Shown: positions 20,800-34,189 of the stretch, in pieces | How positions within the stretch are numbered: the first letter of the stretch is position 1 | Layout: every line of letters begins with the position of its first letter | Source of the DNA: Stipa capillata | Lineage: Eukaryota > Streptophyta > Magnoliopsida > Poales > Poaceae | Assembly: GCA_019208055.1 (NCBI GenBank) | Contig: JAGXJF010004867.1 | Span: 1 to 64,000 of the forward strand | Direction: 5' to 3' | DNA: 64,000 bases | Program-made: the position numbers and the translations under genes | Notes under the pieces: generated by a model | The model's database searches: none | Told to the model about the DNA's origin: nothing | The model's input: the letters and a program-made list of their open reading frames with translations, nothing else

Positions 20800-21507
20800 T
20801 TATCTTTATTTCACAGGAGTTCTGTGAGTCCCTCACAATCTCCCTGCAAGCAACAAGGAGGCGCGCTCAGGTGGATACCATTCGGGAAACTTGCCCAAAG
20901 GAGAAGGCAAAACACACTTGGTTTAGGCGGAGTCGTTACCAAGACAAGCTGCAGCCAGATCGTGAAGGACTCGGAGAGCTACTGATGAAGACAGAGCACC
21001 CGGGTATCGTCAAGGAGGACAAAACCGGCCCTCTGGACAAAGGGTGGGCCGGACCGACTGCTCGGAGTCCGACTTCTACACAGGGGCGCATCATCAACTT
21101 GGAGTATAAGACATAAACATGTACCTACCCGATATCTCGGGTTCTAGTTGTAACCGATTAGGAAATCTACTTGTAAACCGATCCGGGCTCATGTAACTCT
21201 ACCTCTGCCGCTTATATAAGGCAGGGTAGGGATCCCCTGATCGGTAGAAGCGCTACACATACGCGAACACGCGAGACGCTACAGAGAGACTTAGATACAC
21301 ATACATACCCTAGCAACCTAGAGAGCTCCTCTCGAGGTCTTGCTGCATACGGTACACAAGCAATACAATCCACCAAACACAGGACGTAGGGTATTACCTC
21401 TTCCCGAGAGCCTGAACCTGTATAAACTCTGTGTCCCGTGTGCACCCATCTAGATCTGCACGCATACGCCGCCCCATGTTCATTATTGCTGGATCAAAAC
21501 ACTGACA
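20800..21507 (+). mobile_element. 3' LTR region of the Tat-like element (approximate)
   Basis: The stretch has a promoter-like TATATAAGGCAGGG at about 21214, a leader rich in short exons-like CT/CA tracts, and an end (GAGCCTGAACCTGTATAAAC, then AAAACACTGACA) resembling Tat-type LTR ends. The start is not resolved, because no second LTR copy exists in the window to compare. Confidence 0.5.
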
Positions 21508-21819
21508 AGATAGCGGAGCCATCTCCTGCAAAAGGAAAGTAGTAGTTAGCTCTGTTACATGAAAAATAACCGATATTAAAAATACCAATAAATTACAGAT
21601 ATTGACAATAAAAGTAGCTTAATAGCACATACAACATTAATAATAGCAATTTTACAAGTCTTGGAGTTCAACATGATATTAGAAAAATAAAGCAAGTTCC
21701 ACCCCAGGTAGAGACAAATTTATTACAACTTACACGAAATATTCCTACAGAACACCAACGATAAACACTAGTTATGCATCGATGCCCCTTGACTTATTAG
21801 GGCAATCATTCCTGCTATT
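21508..21819 (-). pseudogene. MULE transposase C-terminus, distal part (end of zinc knuckle)
   Basis: On the minus strand, 21819-21775 reads as the end of a CCHC knuckle (RNDCPNKSRGID). The first part of the same knuckle (PRKCRICKTMGHNS) lies at 34431-34480 on the far side of the hAT element. Together with the SWIM finger at about 34700-34760 this is the C-terminus of a Mutator-like transposase. The remaining ~270 bp to 21508 would be its 3' flank; no other coding sequence is seen there. Confidence 0.65.
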
Positions 21820-21841
21820 CAGGTTGCAATCGGTTTAGATA

Positions 21842-24800
21842 CTATCTGTGGCGACCCTGCACACCACTGCATGGCGTAATGTGCCAGTCATTGGCTTATT
21901 GCCAGTGAAACTTTGTTTCACCAACAATACGCCCATCAGAGTAGTACAATAGAAGCATTGTAGAGGCTCATTGATACAATACATACTTATATTACATCTC
22001 AACAGAAATACAAAAGTTTCAACTTACATAAGATAAAACTGCATATATGACATAAGTGTCAAGCCTGTGAAAAGTGAAAGACCGAAATAACAGAAAAATA
22101 GATATTTATACACCTATGACCAACGTTCCTATACTACAACTTGCTTCAAGCCCGCTCGGTATTGTGTGCCTCACCAAAGTCAAAGTAGTAATTGACTCCC
22201 ACCTCTCCTTCGCCTAGTGTCTACTCCTCCATCTCTTCCTCTGGCTTCTCCGCGTACTCGACCACCTGCTCTACTGACTCGTAGCCTAACAAAGGAGGTT
22301 TTATGTAGGGGATGAGTACAGAAGTTACTCAATAAGTTCATGAATAGCAAAAGGTGTATGAATGATTATTTCTACTAGAACAACAGTCCTCAAAGAATAT
22401 GCATTTTTCCAATAACATTTCTGGACAAAAGTCAAGTTTTAATTTTTCTATGCATAGAAGGCTTCATGGGTTGTTAGAACCTCCAATGGTTCCTTTCCTG
22501 CCACGATCGCAGTTCCTACCCAGAACAGGGAGTGACAATGCCACACTTCAATACACTCTGCAGAAGTGCGCTACTTCACCACAAGTGGTACAAGACCCAT
22601 CACACTCCCATTGGTGCGTGGCTAGGTCAAAGGTTCCGAGTCTTTTCACCCTTCCCCTGGGCAATATCTCCCCTTGCGTAGTCGATCTATTACCGACTAC
22701 CCACCTCGTCATTATAGCGTACTTTTCTGAAGATTTTTGAGGACAAGCGTTATGATACATACGTTCCTGGGAGATATGCAACAAGAAGGTGTTACTTGAC
22801 TCGCCTGTCCCATAACAAGTCTTGCGATTAACGCTATCTATACGGTGTGAGTTTGCCAACTGACATTTGTTATTAACCTTATTGTGATACTATATGCAAT
22901 GGAACCCTGACCACCCCCAACAAGTTCCATACCAGGGTTCCACTGCCCACCAATATATGATTCAATGAATCATAATGTAGTCCATTTATTAATTATCACA
23001 AGCCAGGTGATAAGAAGAAGGAAATTTGCATATATGTTGATAGAAATAATTCACAATTTAACATGGACAAGAAATGAACTTGCCTTGAAATGGATAAGTG
23101 TAGTGAGAGGTCTCTTCGGATGAAATCGGCAGAATTTCGGGATCTGAATTGGAATAATGGTTCGATAAGGACAGATTCTAAAAATGGCAAAACTATATGT
23201 ATATATGCATACTTGTGCTGATGAAACTTGATTTAAGAAAAGTTGGTTATATTTTATGAGACGATATCAACTGCCTTGTCAAGACAATGCAATAGATGAT
23301 TTATTTATTTATTATAATATTCTTGAAATTTCTATCTGCTCTATCTTTTGAGTTAATAATAACTTGTTAAAAACATTTTTTTTTGTTTTTATGTGGAATT
23401 TGCAATCTATCCTATAAAGTATTATAGTAATTATTATTACATTATGATTAAAAATATATATATATTACTAAAGATTATCATGGTTTCAAAAGTAATAAAG
23501 AAATTTCTTATAAAATTACTTATTTTAAATTCTAAATTTGTAGGAATTTAATCTATTAGAACTTTTAATCTAATTTGGTATGTAAAGATTGATAAGATTT
23601 TTATGTTATTATATTTGAATTCAAAAGAGACTGTAGTATTCAAAATAGAAGCATTATCTAAAACAATTTTTAGAGCAAAAAATAATTATTTCCAGGATTG
23701 CCAGCCTATTTCTTGTCCTGGTCTAAACGCCTAGCTGGTCATTTGGCCTAATCCAACACCTAGCCCAACTAGCTCATTCCGGCCCGCTCAGCCCACCTTG
23801 TTAGAGTAACCCTAATCAGTGGCCTCTCTCTCTCTCATACATTCCCTTTTCACGCCGCCACCTGAACTCGATCTCTCTCTCATCTGTTTCTTCCACTCGG
23901 TCTCTCCTAAGGACATTGCCGCCACCCCTCTTCTCCTCTATCGCCTCAAACACCACCTCGGGTTTCTTCTCCCCTTCTATCTAGTCCATCCAGTTTATGA
24001 TGCTTATATGAACATGTGGTTTATAATTGATCTTAGGGATTTTGATTTAACCAAATGTAAAATATTTCTGCAGAGGATTGGGCATTACTTTTTTCTTCTA
24101 AACTCTTAACTCCTCCTCTCATCTACCTTAAGCAAGAACCCTGAAGCTTGTTCTTCTGGTTTTCTGGATTCCTGCTTCTTCGGGAGTCGCCTTCTCCTCC
24201 TCGCTGTCTTGGCCTTCTTATTCCTTGTTCTAAGCTCTCCTCTAGCTTGTTTGCTTCTTCTACCTTGGTTGTATGAGGTTTGGTTGGTGATTGTGTGAAG
24301 AATAGAGGTCTTGTGAGGCTCTATTTATAGCCTTGGGGGTGAATCAATATGTTGACACCTAGTATGCTGGCTCTTGGCTTAAATTGATGAATAAGTTGGT
24401 TAGATGGCAGCTTGTGGTTGATCCTAATCCTCTATAAAGCTTGAGGTGGCAGCGCAGCTATTGCGCAGCTGCTTGGCTTGGATTACTATCAGTGTGGCTT
24501 CGACACCTAATTCATGACTAATACTTCATTTTGATGACTAAGGTGGTTACATGGCATCCTAAGGTGAATTCTCATCTAGTTTAAGCATGACGTGGCAAGT
24601 TAGTTGCTGTGCAGCTGCTTGTTGTTTTGGTTTGATCTTTATCTGGTCAGCTCATTTATCTTGATGCCTAAAATGTTGCCTTTATCCGAAAATGTTGCTT
24701 ATTGTCAAGAATTACTGGCTAGTTTCCTAAATTCTAATTTACTTAGCCATTTGACACCTAGATCAGTTGGATTAATATACAAACCTTGATCTTAGTTAAT

Positions 24801-25596
24801 CAATTAATGGTTACCAATTATATATTAGACTAATTAAATTATCATTATGGAAGCAAGCATTTTGCCTAAATTGCCTTCTAAAATTATACTTTGTTGCCTT
24901 ATGATTGGCTGCCTATTCATAGATGCCATTCTCTACATGTTGCCTTTAAACGAAGCTTGATTCTATAATTTAAATATTTATCAAGGTTAAAACAAGTTCT
25001 TTAGCCTCATAAGTCTAATCATAAACAATTATCGGACTCAGGAGGTGCAAGCATATTAACCTTAATCAAATTTTCTTTATGTGCAGGTTTAGAAGAAAAC
25101 AGGATGAGAAGATGAATAAGAGAAGAAAATAGAAATGAGATAGCTAGGATTTTTTGTACTTTACATCCTTGTAAATTCTACTGTGTAATTATTTTTGTAT
25201 TCTATTATTGTAGTCTCTTTGAATTTTTAGAAATCTCTGTAATCATTTTGTAATTGTGGTTTATCACATTTATTTGAATTGTAATATTATTTCTGATATA
25301 CTTTACTTTAATCATTTGGAATGAAAATTTTGAATTTGAATTTTATGTTTTAATAAATATGTCTGTAATTATATATTGAAACTCTTTTACTGTTCTAATA
25401 TTACATTTGCGTATCCAAAGTGAGAAATTTAACAAAATCATGTTGAAATTTTTTTAACAATAATAGGTAGTTTATTTGTTGAATCAATTTTTTTAATTTA
25501 TCTTATTTTTAGCATGCATGATATGAAATGATGCGAAATCAACTTCTCCTAAACCCCTCTTTGTCGTTTAGCAAAAATTAGGGTTCTCACACTATT
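21842..25596 (-). mobile_element. Solo LTR (about 3.7 kb) inserted 27 bp inside the hAT left end
   Basis: The element is 21847-25591, starting TGTGGCGACC and ending GTTCTCACA. Flanks are CTATC (21842-21846) and CTATT (25592-25596), one mismatch. On the minus strand it begins TGTGAGAACCCTAATTTTTG, with a TATA box (TATAAATA at 24322-24329, minus) followed by a leader-like stretch. Its left end shares words (GATGAGTAC..., AGAAGCATTG...) with the solo LTR at 28192, so the two are relatives. No gag-pol is inside. Confidence 0.72.
24322..24329 (-). promoter_or_regulatory. TATA box of the solo LTR in the hAT
   Basis: GGCTATAAATAGAGCC on the minus strand, followed by a CA/CT-rich leader (CTCACAAGACCTC...CACACAATCACC). 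This supports minus-strand orientation of the LTR. Confidence 0.55.
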
Positions 25597-25800
25597 TGAA
25601 CCGTATCTGGACCGAAACTGTTGGATAGTATTTCGGATAATATATTCAGATATCTGCCGAATACGGTATCGAATTCGGATAATATATACCGGATACGAAT
25701 ACGGTTTGAACAATATTCGACCATATCCGATACTATCCATATATATCTGGATATTATCCGAATACTAATCCGGTTAGTATTCGAATCATCCGGCCAGCCC
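25592..25800 (+). repeat. hAT left subterminal repeats
   Basis: Many short direct and inverted copies of GGATA, CGAATACGG and ATTCGGATAATAT. Such motifs are the usual transposase-binding region of hAT elements; the right-hand counterpart is at 34190-34400. Confidence 0.65.
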
Positions 25801-25859
25801 AAATGCCAATACTCCAATAGCCCATTAGGCATTAGCCCATTTACTGATTTTCCTCAACT

Positions 25860-26968
25860 GCTCAACACTGTTACATGGCAACACGCCTCAACCCACCCTA
25901 GCGCAACCGCCGCCTGTGCCTTGGGACCCTGGCGCCACCGCCGCCATCGCTTGTGCCTCATGCCTCCGATCCGGCACCATCGCCACGGTCGCCTGCGTCT
26001 CACGCCTCCAGTCCTCACCAAGCGGCCCGCTGCAACTTGCGCCTGCGCCTAGGGTTGCCAGCCCGCCGCCGCCACCGTGGTCGCCTGCACCTCCCGCCCC
26101 CGGTCCTTAGGAGGTGAGGTGTGGCTAGACCCTCCGCCGCCAGTGCCTACTCACCGGCCACTGCTGCCATAGCTTGTGCAACTGTGCCTAGCGCCGCCGC
26201 GGCCGACCAGCCGTTGCTTGTGCCTCCCAGGCTCCCATCTCCTGGTCCTCCCAACACCACGTGCTCGGCGTTGATGTGCGGGGCTTTGGCAACATCACAA
26301 TCAAGCCCACGGCAGTGGAGGACTGGACGACTTGATTGTTCAATTGTTTAAAGCACCGAGTAGGACTGTAGGAGTAGGTAATTTTTATTTCTTGTTCAAT
26401 TGTTCACCGGTAGTTCCCTTGGCCATTATGGTATTCAAAATCGAATTGGAGCAAGGTGCTTCCTAAGCTAAGCTTTCTACTTACTTCACTGAACCTATTA
26501 TTATCCATTTGGTCTCTAATAATAGAAATCAGGGGGGTTTTCCCCTTCTACCTAAACATACCAAGTTTATTACTAGTTTTAATAAAATTTGGAGTAAACC
26601 CTCAGTGAATTCCTGCTGAATAATTCTCGTGGAACATGAGCAATCATCCATACTGATGCACAAACTTTGAATGAACTAGTCTTTAATTAGTCCATAGAAA
26701 TGTCATATAAGACATAGTCTCTGAATGACACTAACATTCAAAGTGGATAACATACTAATTACAAGTTTTAGTTAGCAATTGCTATGTGCACTTTGATCTA
26801 ATCAACAATAAACATGGGATCAACAGTCATTTTTAAGCTAAATATTTTTCACTGCTGGTCTGCTGGAATTCCTTTTGTTTCTTGTATCATTGTATGTGAT
26901 ACTTCTTAAGTTCTTTGATTATCTAAGTTTTAATGGACCATTTGTATTATCTTTATTGACGTGCAGTA
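25860..26968 (+). other. hAT 5' non-coding region
   Basis: A GC-rich stretch (25880-26350) resembles an untranslated leader, followed by AT-rich sequence ending in a splice-acceptor-like TTGACGTGCAG just before the ATG at 26969. A 5' intron is likely. No separate gene is supported. Confidence 0.45.
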
Positions 26969-28191
26969 ATGGAATTCGGAGGTGCAACTACAAGTATAGC
27001 AGCCTCAAAGGCTGCAATTGGTAATAGTAATTCTGTTGGTGGAGTGCAAGGAGGGGCCGGTGGATCCGATGTTCATCCTAATGTCATTCCTATGTAGGTT
27101 GATACTCAAATAGATACAGAAGAATGTGGTGTAGATAACATTCCTTATGTAAAGAGGCAGAAGAAGTACACCTCTAAAGTGTGGAATTACTTTAAGGAGT
27201 GGGAGACAAAAAAAAAGAAAATGGTATTGAGGTGCAAGAACTTTGGGCAACATGCCTCAAATGCACTGGACCTAAACCGTACAGCTCCCGAGCTGAGAGC
27301 AACAAGGGCACAACAGCATTTAAGAATCATTTGTGGTTGAAGCACAATGTGGAGACGGGACAACAAACGCTCAATTTAGTAAGGGGTGAAGACAACACTA
27401 CAACCGTTTAGACCCACAGGTATGATGCAGATGTTAGCCTTAAAAAGTGGCAATTGACAATTTGTATGCATGATTATCCCTTTAACATGGTTGAGCATAA
27501 GTACTTTCTTGACTTCATCAAGTCTTTGCACCCTGGCTTTTCATTGAAGTGTCATTGAAGAGTATGATGACATGGAACCTTGACAAAAAAATGATTTGCT
27601 CTCACTTTGGACAATGCATCTTCTAATGATAAATGTGTCGAAGAAATGGTTCCAATACTAAACAAGGTTTCCCCCTTAATATGTGATGGTGCCCTTTTTC
27701 ATGTCAGATGTTTATGTCATATTTTGAACCTTGTTGCTCAAGACGGCTTGGAAGTAATTGCATCATCTATGAGTAATGTTAGAGCTACTATTGTAATTTG
27801 GAAGAATCGTCCATTGCAATGGGAGGAATTTCAGTTTGTGCATCAGAAGAAGGTTTGGATGTCACTAAGGGTCTTTGTTTGGATGTTCCAACTAGGTGGA
27901 ATTCCACGTACCTAATGTTGGCAAATGCTCTTTACTATAGGAAGGCCTTTGATAAACTTTTGTTCTTGCATAAAAATAGACACAAGAAATGTGCTCCAAC
28001 TGATGAAGAGTGGGATATGACATTGACTCTTACTAAACTTTTGAAGAAGTTATATAATGCTACTGAACTTTTTCCTGGAAGTTTGTATCCTATGGCTAAT
28101 CTATTTTGGCGAAAATTTTGTGAGACCAAGTTAACTATTGCAGAATGGTGTCTGAGTGAACACTTGGATAATAAGCTAGTCTCTGATATAT
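26969..28191 (+). pseudogene. hAT transposase, N-terminal two thirds (BED finger and core)
   Basis: The ATG at 26969 opens MEFGGATTSIAAS and the frame is stopped by TAG at 27095-27097. The BED zinc finger follows: KVWNYFKEWE, then, after a frameshift at the A-run near 27208-27219, LWATCLKC and GTTAFKNHLWLKH. The core shows DNASSND and DGALFHVRCLCHILNLVAQD (27607-27760), a hallmark hAT block, then DVPTRWNSTYLM and the LFPGSLYPMANLFW block. About 150 residues normally found between SLHPGFS (27540) and TLDNASSND are missing, so there is an internal deletion. The sequence is cut at 28191 by a solo LTR and resumes at 32685. Confidence 0.85.
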
Positions 28192-31100
28192 TGTAGATAA
28201 AGTGCCTTCTATCCACAATACATCATACAGAGTAGCACGACAGAAGCATTGCAGCGGTCCATATATTACAACTTAATGTACAAACTTGAAGAACAACATA
28301 AAGTCTTACAAACTCATTCTCAAAAGTACGGGGAATTTAAAACCATTATCAGTTGGTTACAGCAAAAAGCTTATCTACAACTCTCGACTCATATGACCTA
28401 TACTTCTACTCAGCAGCGTTCTCGTCTCGGTACTCGATGTAGTAGTCGACGCATTTATCTTCCTTTGCCGATGTTTGCTCTTCGGCGACTTCGTCTTCAA
28501 CCTCGACGTACACCACTTCTGTCTCCATTGTTGGCTCACAGTCTAATTAAAGGAATTAGAATAGATGGATGAGTACAAAAGGCACTCAACAAGTCCAGGA
28601 ATAGCAAAGAGGTGTTTAATGCACTATGTACTGAGAACAGCAATGCTCTCCAAAAGCAATGCAATTTTGTAAGGTAAGAGAGTCAGGTTTTAGTTAAGAG
28701 ACTATGATCTCATGTCTCACAGGCTGCTAGGATCGCCAATGGATCACTTTTCTGCCGGGTTCGCAGTTCCAACTAGGAATATGGAGTGACTCAGCCACAC
28801 TTTTTTACACTCTACAGTGGTGCGCAACTGTACCCACAAACGATCACAAGCACCCAAGGTAGCTAATCTCATATCACGCACCCATGATCACAGAGCCGTT
28901 TCACCACCAGCTCAGTCATATCCCGTGTCGTAGTCCACACAACAGGCCAGGACTACCGATCTCACGTTGATACTCCAGATCCAACATATTGTGGTTAACA
29001 CACATGGCTAGCATCATCTTCCCAACAGTTGATACTATAGATCCAACTATTGAGATCTTTTTTTCTCGGGGGAATATGACTTATGGCAAAGGTACTTTAT
29101 CTCTACCCCGCCCATACAGGGTATGTGGTATGCACGATCACTACGGTCCTTGAACACAATCGATCATTGGTTACTTTAACCTTATATGAAACAAACCTGT
29201 GTGATGAAATCCACCTTCCAATGTGCCATCGGCACCTTTTCAGGATTTCACCACCCACATGATCACGCCCAAAAACCGGCGATCAACAATTCCACAATTG
29301 ATTCACTTTAGAAAATATATTTTCATTTGTGCATGTTATAGACAAGAAGTGAATTTTGTAAACCGTTCTCAACGGATATGAACAATAAACTGGACTTGCC
29401 TGGTGATGAATAGGTAGTGGAGTTCGACTGGTCTGCTTGCTGAACTCCAGCTTCTGATAAAAAAAATAAAGTCCAATAAGGAATTATTCCAGAAATTTTC
29501 AAGTATCAATGCAATGGCATGGCATTGTATGCATGAGATGATGTGTGTGTATTAAAATTACTCTTAAGGAAATTTAGACTCAAATCCTTTTAACCTTCTT
29601 ATAAATATTTATGATTATTTAAAGTAATAACCAAACTTTTGTTACTTTTAAAGCTTATGTTGATTTTACTTTGAGTTAACATGACCTCATAATCTATTTT
29701 TCATTAAGAATCTAACTTATGGTTTAACCCTCTTTCCTAACGAAGAATATGTCTAACTCAATTAGAAAAAATTTATAATTTTGGGTTAAGGTTTAATTTT
29801 CTTTCAATTAAGAAAAGTTATTTTAACTTAAGCAATTATCTTAATCTCTAATCTATTTTTCAACATATATATGTATATACATCTATTTCCATTTCGTTGT
29901 TTCTATTCTTAAATTAACTTTATTTTATGTTTCAAAGAAAAGAAAAGAGAAAGACATTTATGTATAAAAACTTTATTCATTGATTTTAAAGACATTTATG
30001 TATAAAAACTTTATTCATTGATTTTGCATCTAAATTTTATTTTATTTGGACCAAAAAGAAATTAATATGATTTTAGCTTTATTCCTTATTTTTAACAAAA
30101 AGAAAAAATTTATCTGCCGGCCTTTATTTCCACCTAGGTGTCCCACTTGGCCTATTCGGCCTGTTTTCTTTCCCCAACCGACAGCCTCTCCTCCTCACTC
30201 AGGCCGCCGCCACACCTGATTCTCGCCTCACTCGCCCCATCGCCTCCCCTGTTGTTCTCATTGCCTCCGCCTCTCAGTCCGATGCCGCAGCTAGCGCTGC
30301 CGCTGTCCTCCGTTCTCACTCCCTCTCATTGTCTTCTACCCCACACACCCCCTGTGCTACCACTACTCTCGGCCTTGGACGCCCCGACGCACTATGAACC
30401 TATGGCTCGGTCTACGCCCGCCGGATCCGATTTGAGACGCACCGCTGTCGCTTAGGCTTCTGGCCTCCCGGTCGCCGGTCTATCTCTTCCTCGAGGCTCT
30501 CCCCACCGGCCTCACTCGGGTTGTCACCGCCACCGTGGCCCTCCGGCTCGAGCTCCCCCTGAGTACACATGCGCCACCTTCCTCGGATTCCTCACCTCAG
30601 CCATCGCCTGGGACGGCTGTGGCCGGTGTCGTAGCCCCGCCACCGGCAGTGCTCCATCGGGCCCGCCTCCCGTCGGTGGCGTGCCGTGGCTCCTTGTGTC
30701 GTCGACCCTTCTCTCTGGTAAATGCCCTCTATTTCTTGCTCCTTAATTCCTAAGTACTCCTCTGAAGCTTCGGTTGTAGCCATAGCAGTGGCTTAATTTC
30801 TTGATTATTGACATGCTATGGTTCTGATGCCCCATGATTTGGCTCAGTAGGTTGTTATGTCTGATTTAATTTGGTGGTTACCATGCATATGATCTACTGC
30901 TCCTATCGAGAACCCAAATCTCCCCGGATAGAACATGATACTTAGCTCATAAGAATAGATTATTGCTTGATATTTTTCTTTTACTTTCTGCACATATATA
31001 CATGTCTGTCATTGAACTGAAGAACAGATACTTTACATGATCCACAGCCTATTTCTACAATACTTTTATCAAGAACAGGATGCTTATCTTGATCTTAGTT

Positions 31101-32689
31101 GCTATCTGTTTTCCTCCATTGAGTATATATTTATATCAGTTTCTCAAACTGAAGAACAAATACTATTTCTTGCTTCTTTGGTTAATTTAAGTTGATGCTT
31201 TACATTTGAATATTGGTCAACTGACTTGATAAGAATAGATACTATGGAAAGTTGCATAATAGTTGCCTTGATTCATTATGATGATTTCTCTGAGAGAAAC
31301 TTGAGAAAGGTATTTAAAAGAAATCTGATAAGAACATATTCACTATACTAGTTGCCTCGGGAAAAACCTTATGATGAATTTACATTCTGAGGGTCCCTAT
31401 CATCATGCTACAATGCATGTATATGTGGGGTTATGATGCCTTGGTGATCCTTACCTTGTATCAGTTTGGATAAGAATAAGACTTGGCTCCCTAAATCTGG
31501 TTGCTTTGCTGGCCCTTGCTCCCCTAGCTCTGCTGGTGGTCTACTCTCTTCTTATTCTTCCTCCTTAGGTCCTGGTGGCCTTCTCCTCCTAAGTGCACCT
31601 TGTTGATCTTGATGTCTTTGAGACCTTGGTCTCCTGGAGCTTGACTCTCGGTTGCTCTAGTGATTGGCTTACTATTGGTGGTCAATAGCAAAAGATGGTG
31701 CTACTATTGTGGGGTGCCCTATTTCTACAGAGGCTCTTTGAGATTTTTTTGGTGGAGATCTTTGCCACCTCCTACTAACTATGCCATGCAGTTGCTTGGT
31801 TAGCTTCTGAGCTAAGGTATTCGACTAAAGTCAAAACTGGCATGTTGATGGATAAACATTCGATGGCTCTGCTGCCTTATCTAACATTTTCTCTTTAAAG
31901 AAAAACAATTTCTTTTTAAAAGCACTTGGAGGCAATGTAGTATAGGAAAAGAAAATTACTTTCATACTCTCACCTCTTTTCTCCATATACATATATACAT
32001 ATGTAGATTTTTCTAATGAGGGTCTTAGCCACGCGGCCCTCGGACATTTTTGAAACAAAATTGATTTGCAAACCTATTTTCAAAACTAAAATTATCTAGG
32101 TCCACCTCGGTATTATTTTGCCCCCGCAGCTAACCCTACGGGTTTAGGCGAAACTGTGCCGGTAGAACCACATCTATTTCAAAATACTGTTTTCAAAAAC
32201 TTTGCCTCCTACAGCAACTGCGTGATTCCAACGGTCTCGAGTACACATACTCGACGACCTCGGATATCACCAACATTTCCGAAAATTGTTTCCTCCCGAC
32301 ATCGGGTGCTCCAACTATGGCTCAATACTCAAAGACTAGGTTAGACATCAATGCATAGGTAGAATTATCTCATGTAATTTTTTATTTAATTATTCTTGTA
32401 CTCGATAATTGTATTCATGACAATTTAATCTTATATTATTTTAATCAACTGTTGTGTATCTTATAATGATATTCTTTAGTTAATAAAGATTACAATTTCA
32501 TTGTATATGAGCTTGTATGAGCAATGAAATGGATGATATGTATGATGCGAATGCACAACAATTTCCCCCCTCTCAACATAGCTTATGACGCTCCTCGATA
32601 GAATCAGGTCAACTCAGCAATGCGAGTTGCCCTAATCTCCACCTCACGCCTCTTCCGACTAAATCAAAACTCGGATTCTCACAAATATG
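28187..32689 (-). mobile_element. Solo LTR (about 4.5 kb) splitting the hAT transposase
   Basis: The element is 28192-32684, TGTAGATAAA...GGATTCTCACA. Flanks are TATAT (28187-28191) and AATAT (32685-32689), one mismatch. On the minus strand it begins TGTGAGAATCCGAGTTTTG, similar to the start of the LTR ending at 25591. The transposase reading (SDI, then MAKAMGKKYDKYWGKSN) resumes after it. It lacks gag-pol. Confidence 0.72.
29950..30025. repeat. Perfect 38-bp tandem duplication
   Basis: Two identical adjacent copies (29950-29987, 29988-30025) beginning AAAGACATTTATGTATAAAA, inside the solo LTR. Identity suggests a recent event. Confidence 0.95.
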
Positions 32690-33297
32690 GCAAAGGCTAT
32701 GGGAAAGAAATATGACAAGTATTGGGGTAAGTCCAATAAAGCTCTTGCTGTAAGATGCTTTCTTGATCCAAGGTACAAACATAAGCTTGTGGAGTTATCC
32801 CATCAGATTTGAGCATGAGAATGAAATTAGTGAGTTCATGGATGTGGTTAACAAGTTGTTCAGAAACTTACAAGTCTAGCACACAAGAAATTCAAAAATC
32901 ATGTGTTGCAAGAGCTAGCGAGGGTTTTCAGCCACATGATGATGATGATTTGGACCATGACATTGATGACTTCTTGTATGATGATGAATTTAGCCATGTT
33001 GGTGAGAAATTGGAGTTCGAAAGATACATGTGAGAGGCACCAATACGGTGGGTTGATGGGCCATTTGATTTATTGTCATGGTGGAGGGCTAAACAAGGGA
33101 TTTATCCTATTCTTTCACAGCTAGCTCGTGATGTGTTGTCTATTCAAGTGTCAACCGTTGCTTCAGAGTTGGCATTTAGTGCTGGTGGGCGTGTTCTTGA
33201 TCCATTCCATACTCATTTGGAACCCGAGGTGGTTGAATCACTTATTTGTATTAAGGACTGGACAACTACGGGGAAAGAGGTAATAATAGTTTATTAA
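32685..33297 (+). pseudogene. hAT transposase C-terminus (hATC dimerisation domain)
   Basis: MAKAMGKKYDKYWGKSNKA and CFLDPRYKHKLVEL are the conserved pre-dimerisation block. An acidic stretch (DDDDLDHDIDDFLYDDEF, near 32938) precedes the hATC domain proper: LLSWWRAKQGIYPILSQLA, then VSTVASELAFSAGGRVLD and VVESLICIKDW (33073-33270). Frameshifts and stops near 32808-32880 and 33030 break the frame. The hATC domain mediates transposase dimerisation and completes the RNase H-like fold. Confidence 0.85.
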
Positions 33298-34189
33298 GTC
33301 ATTCCTTCATACATCATGAATTTTTCTTTATTCTTCCAATAATTCATGTATTATTGCAATTGTGAAATGTGAATTTTTAGCTTCTAAGGAGAAGATTGCA
33401 TCCCTCATAGATGATTTAGACTTGTTACTGCTGTAGGCTAAGGTTAGTGACCATCTAGTGACCTTGTTATAATTGATCATTTTCTTAGCCCGTTTTTTCT
33501 TCCACATGGACCAGGATAACAAGATTAATATATACTAGCAATTAATTTCTATTTGACAATTTTAGTTTCATGGTATTGAAGAAAAGGAAATTGATGTATC
33601 ATTACACTGTGAATGTCAAGATTGAGTATAAATCAGATGAACTAGATTGTGATCAATTTTAAGTTAATACTATATAGAGAGAGATATAGAGAGACTGAGA
33701 GAATAAATGTAAAGCTATATATATAGTAGCAGCATGGGCTCATGTCATTTCATTAACCTATAAGTGTAATAATAACAAAGCTAGCTCATGTGTTGACTCA
33801 CTTGCTTAATAATGTATTAAAGTATGACTGGGTTTGTTCAAATATATTTCTAGGACCATGAGGTGATGAGTGAGTCCGAGGACGAGGTGATGAGTCAGCT
33901 GAGGATTGAGAGCGATTGAGTGGCTTGCAAAGAAGCAGTCATGTGAAGAACCATAGCAATTCCACTGTTATCTTAATTATATGATAATCTGTCACGTCAC
34001 TGTCACTCATGGAACTATTTTGTGTTGTCATTTTGGATGAGACAGTTATATGTCGTACTCTGTACTATTGTCTATCGTCGATGCACTTTTTAAACTTATC
34101 TTTTGTTATTTTATAATGTATTGACCCCATGGTCGATTGTGCTGTGTTCTATATGCGTGTCATGAATTCTATCTTTCATGCCATGTTCG
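33298..34189 (+). other. hAT 3' non-coding region
   Basis: AT-rich, no coding sequence supported; lies between the hATC stop and the right subterminal repeats. Confidence 0.5.

Larger units (their letters stand above)
6289..21507 (+). mobile_element. 5'-truncated Tat-like Ty3/gypsy element with antisense ORF
   Basis: In order: gag end plus protease (6289-7395), RT (7403-8500), second RNase H (8516-9109), integrase (to 10379), an antisense ORF on the minus strand (10895-13575 and 19423-19966), then an LTR-like end (about 20800-21507). A downstream antisense ORF and a duplicated RNase H are known marks of the Tat lineage. The 5' LTR and most of gag are missing; the left edge abuts the Athila-like leader. 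Without the nested solo LTR the remaining element is about 9.4 kb. The right edge (ACTGACA at about 21507) is approximate. Confidence 0.75.
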
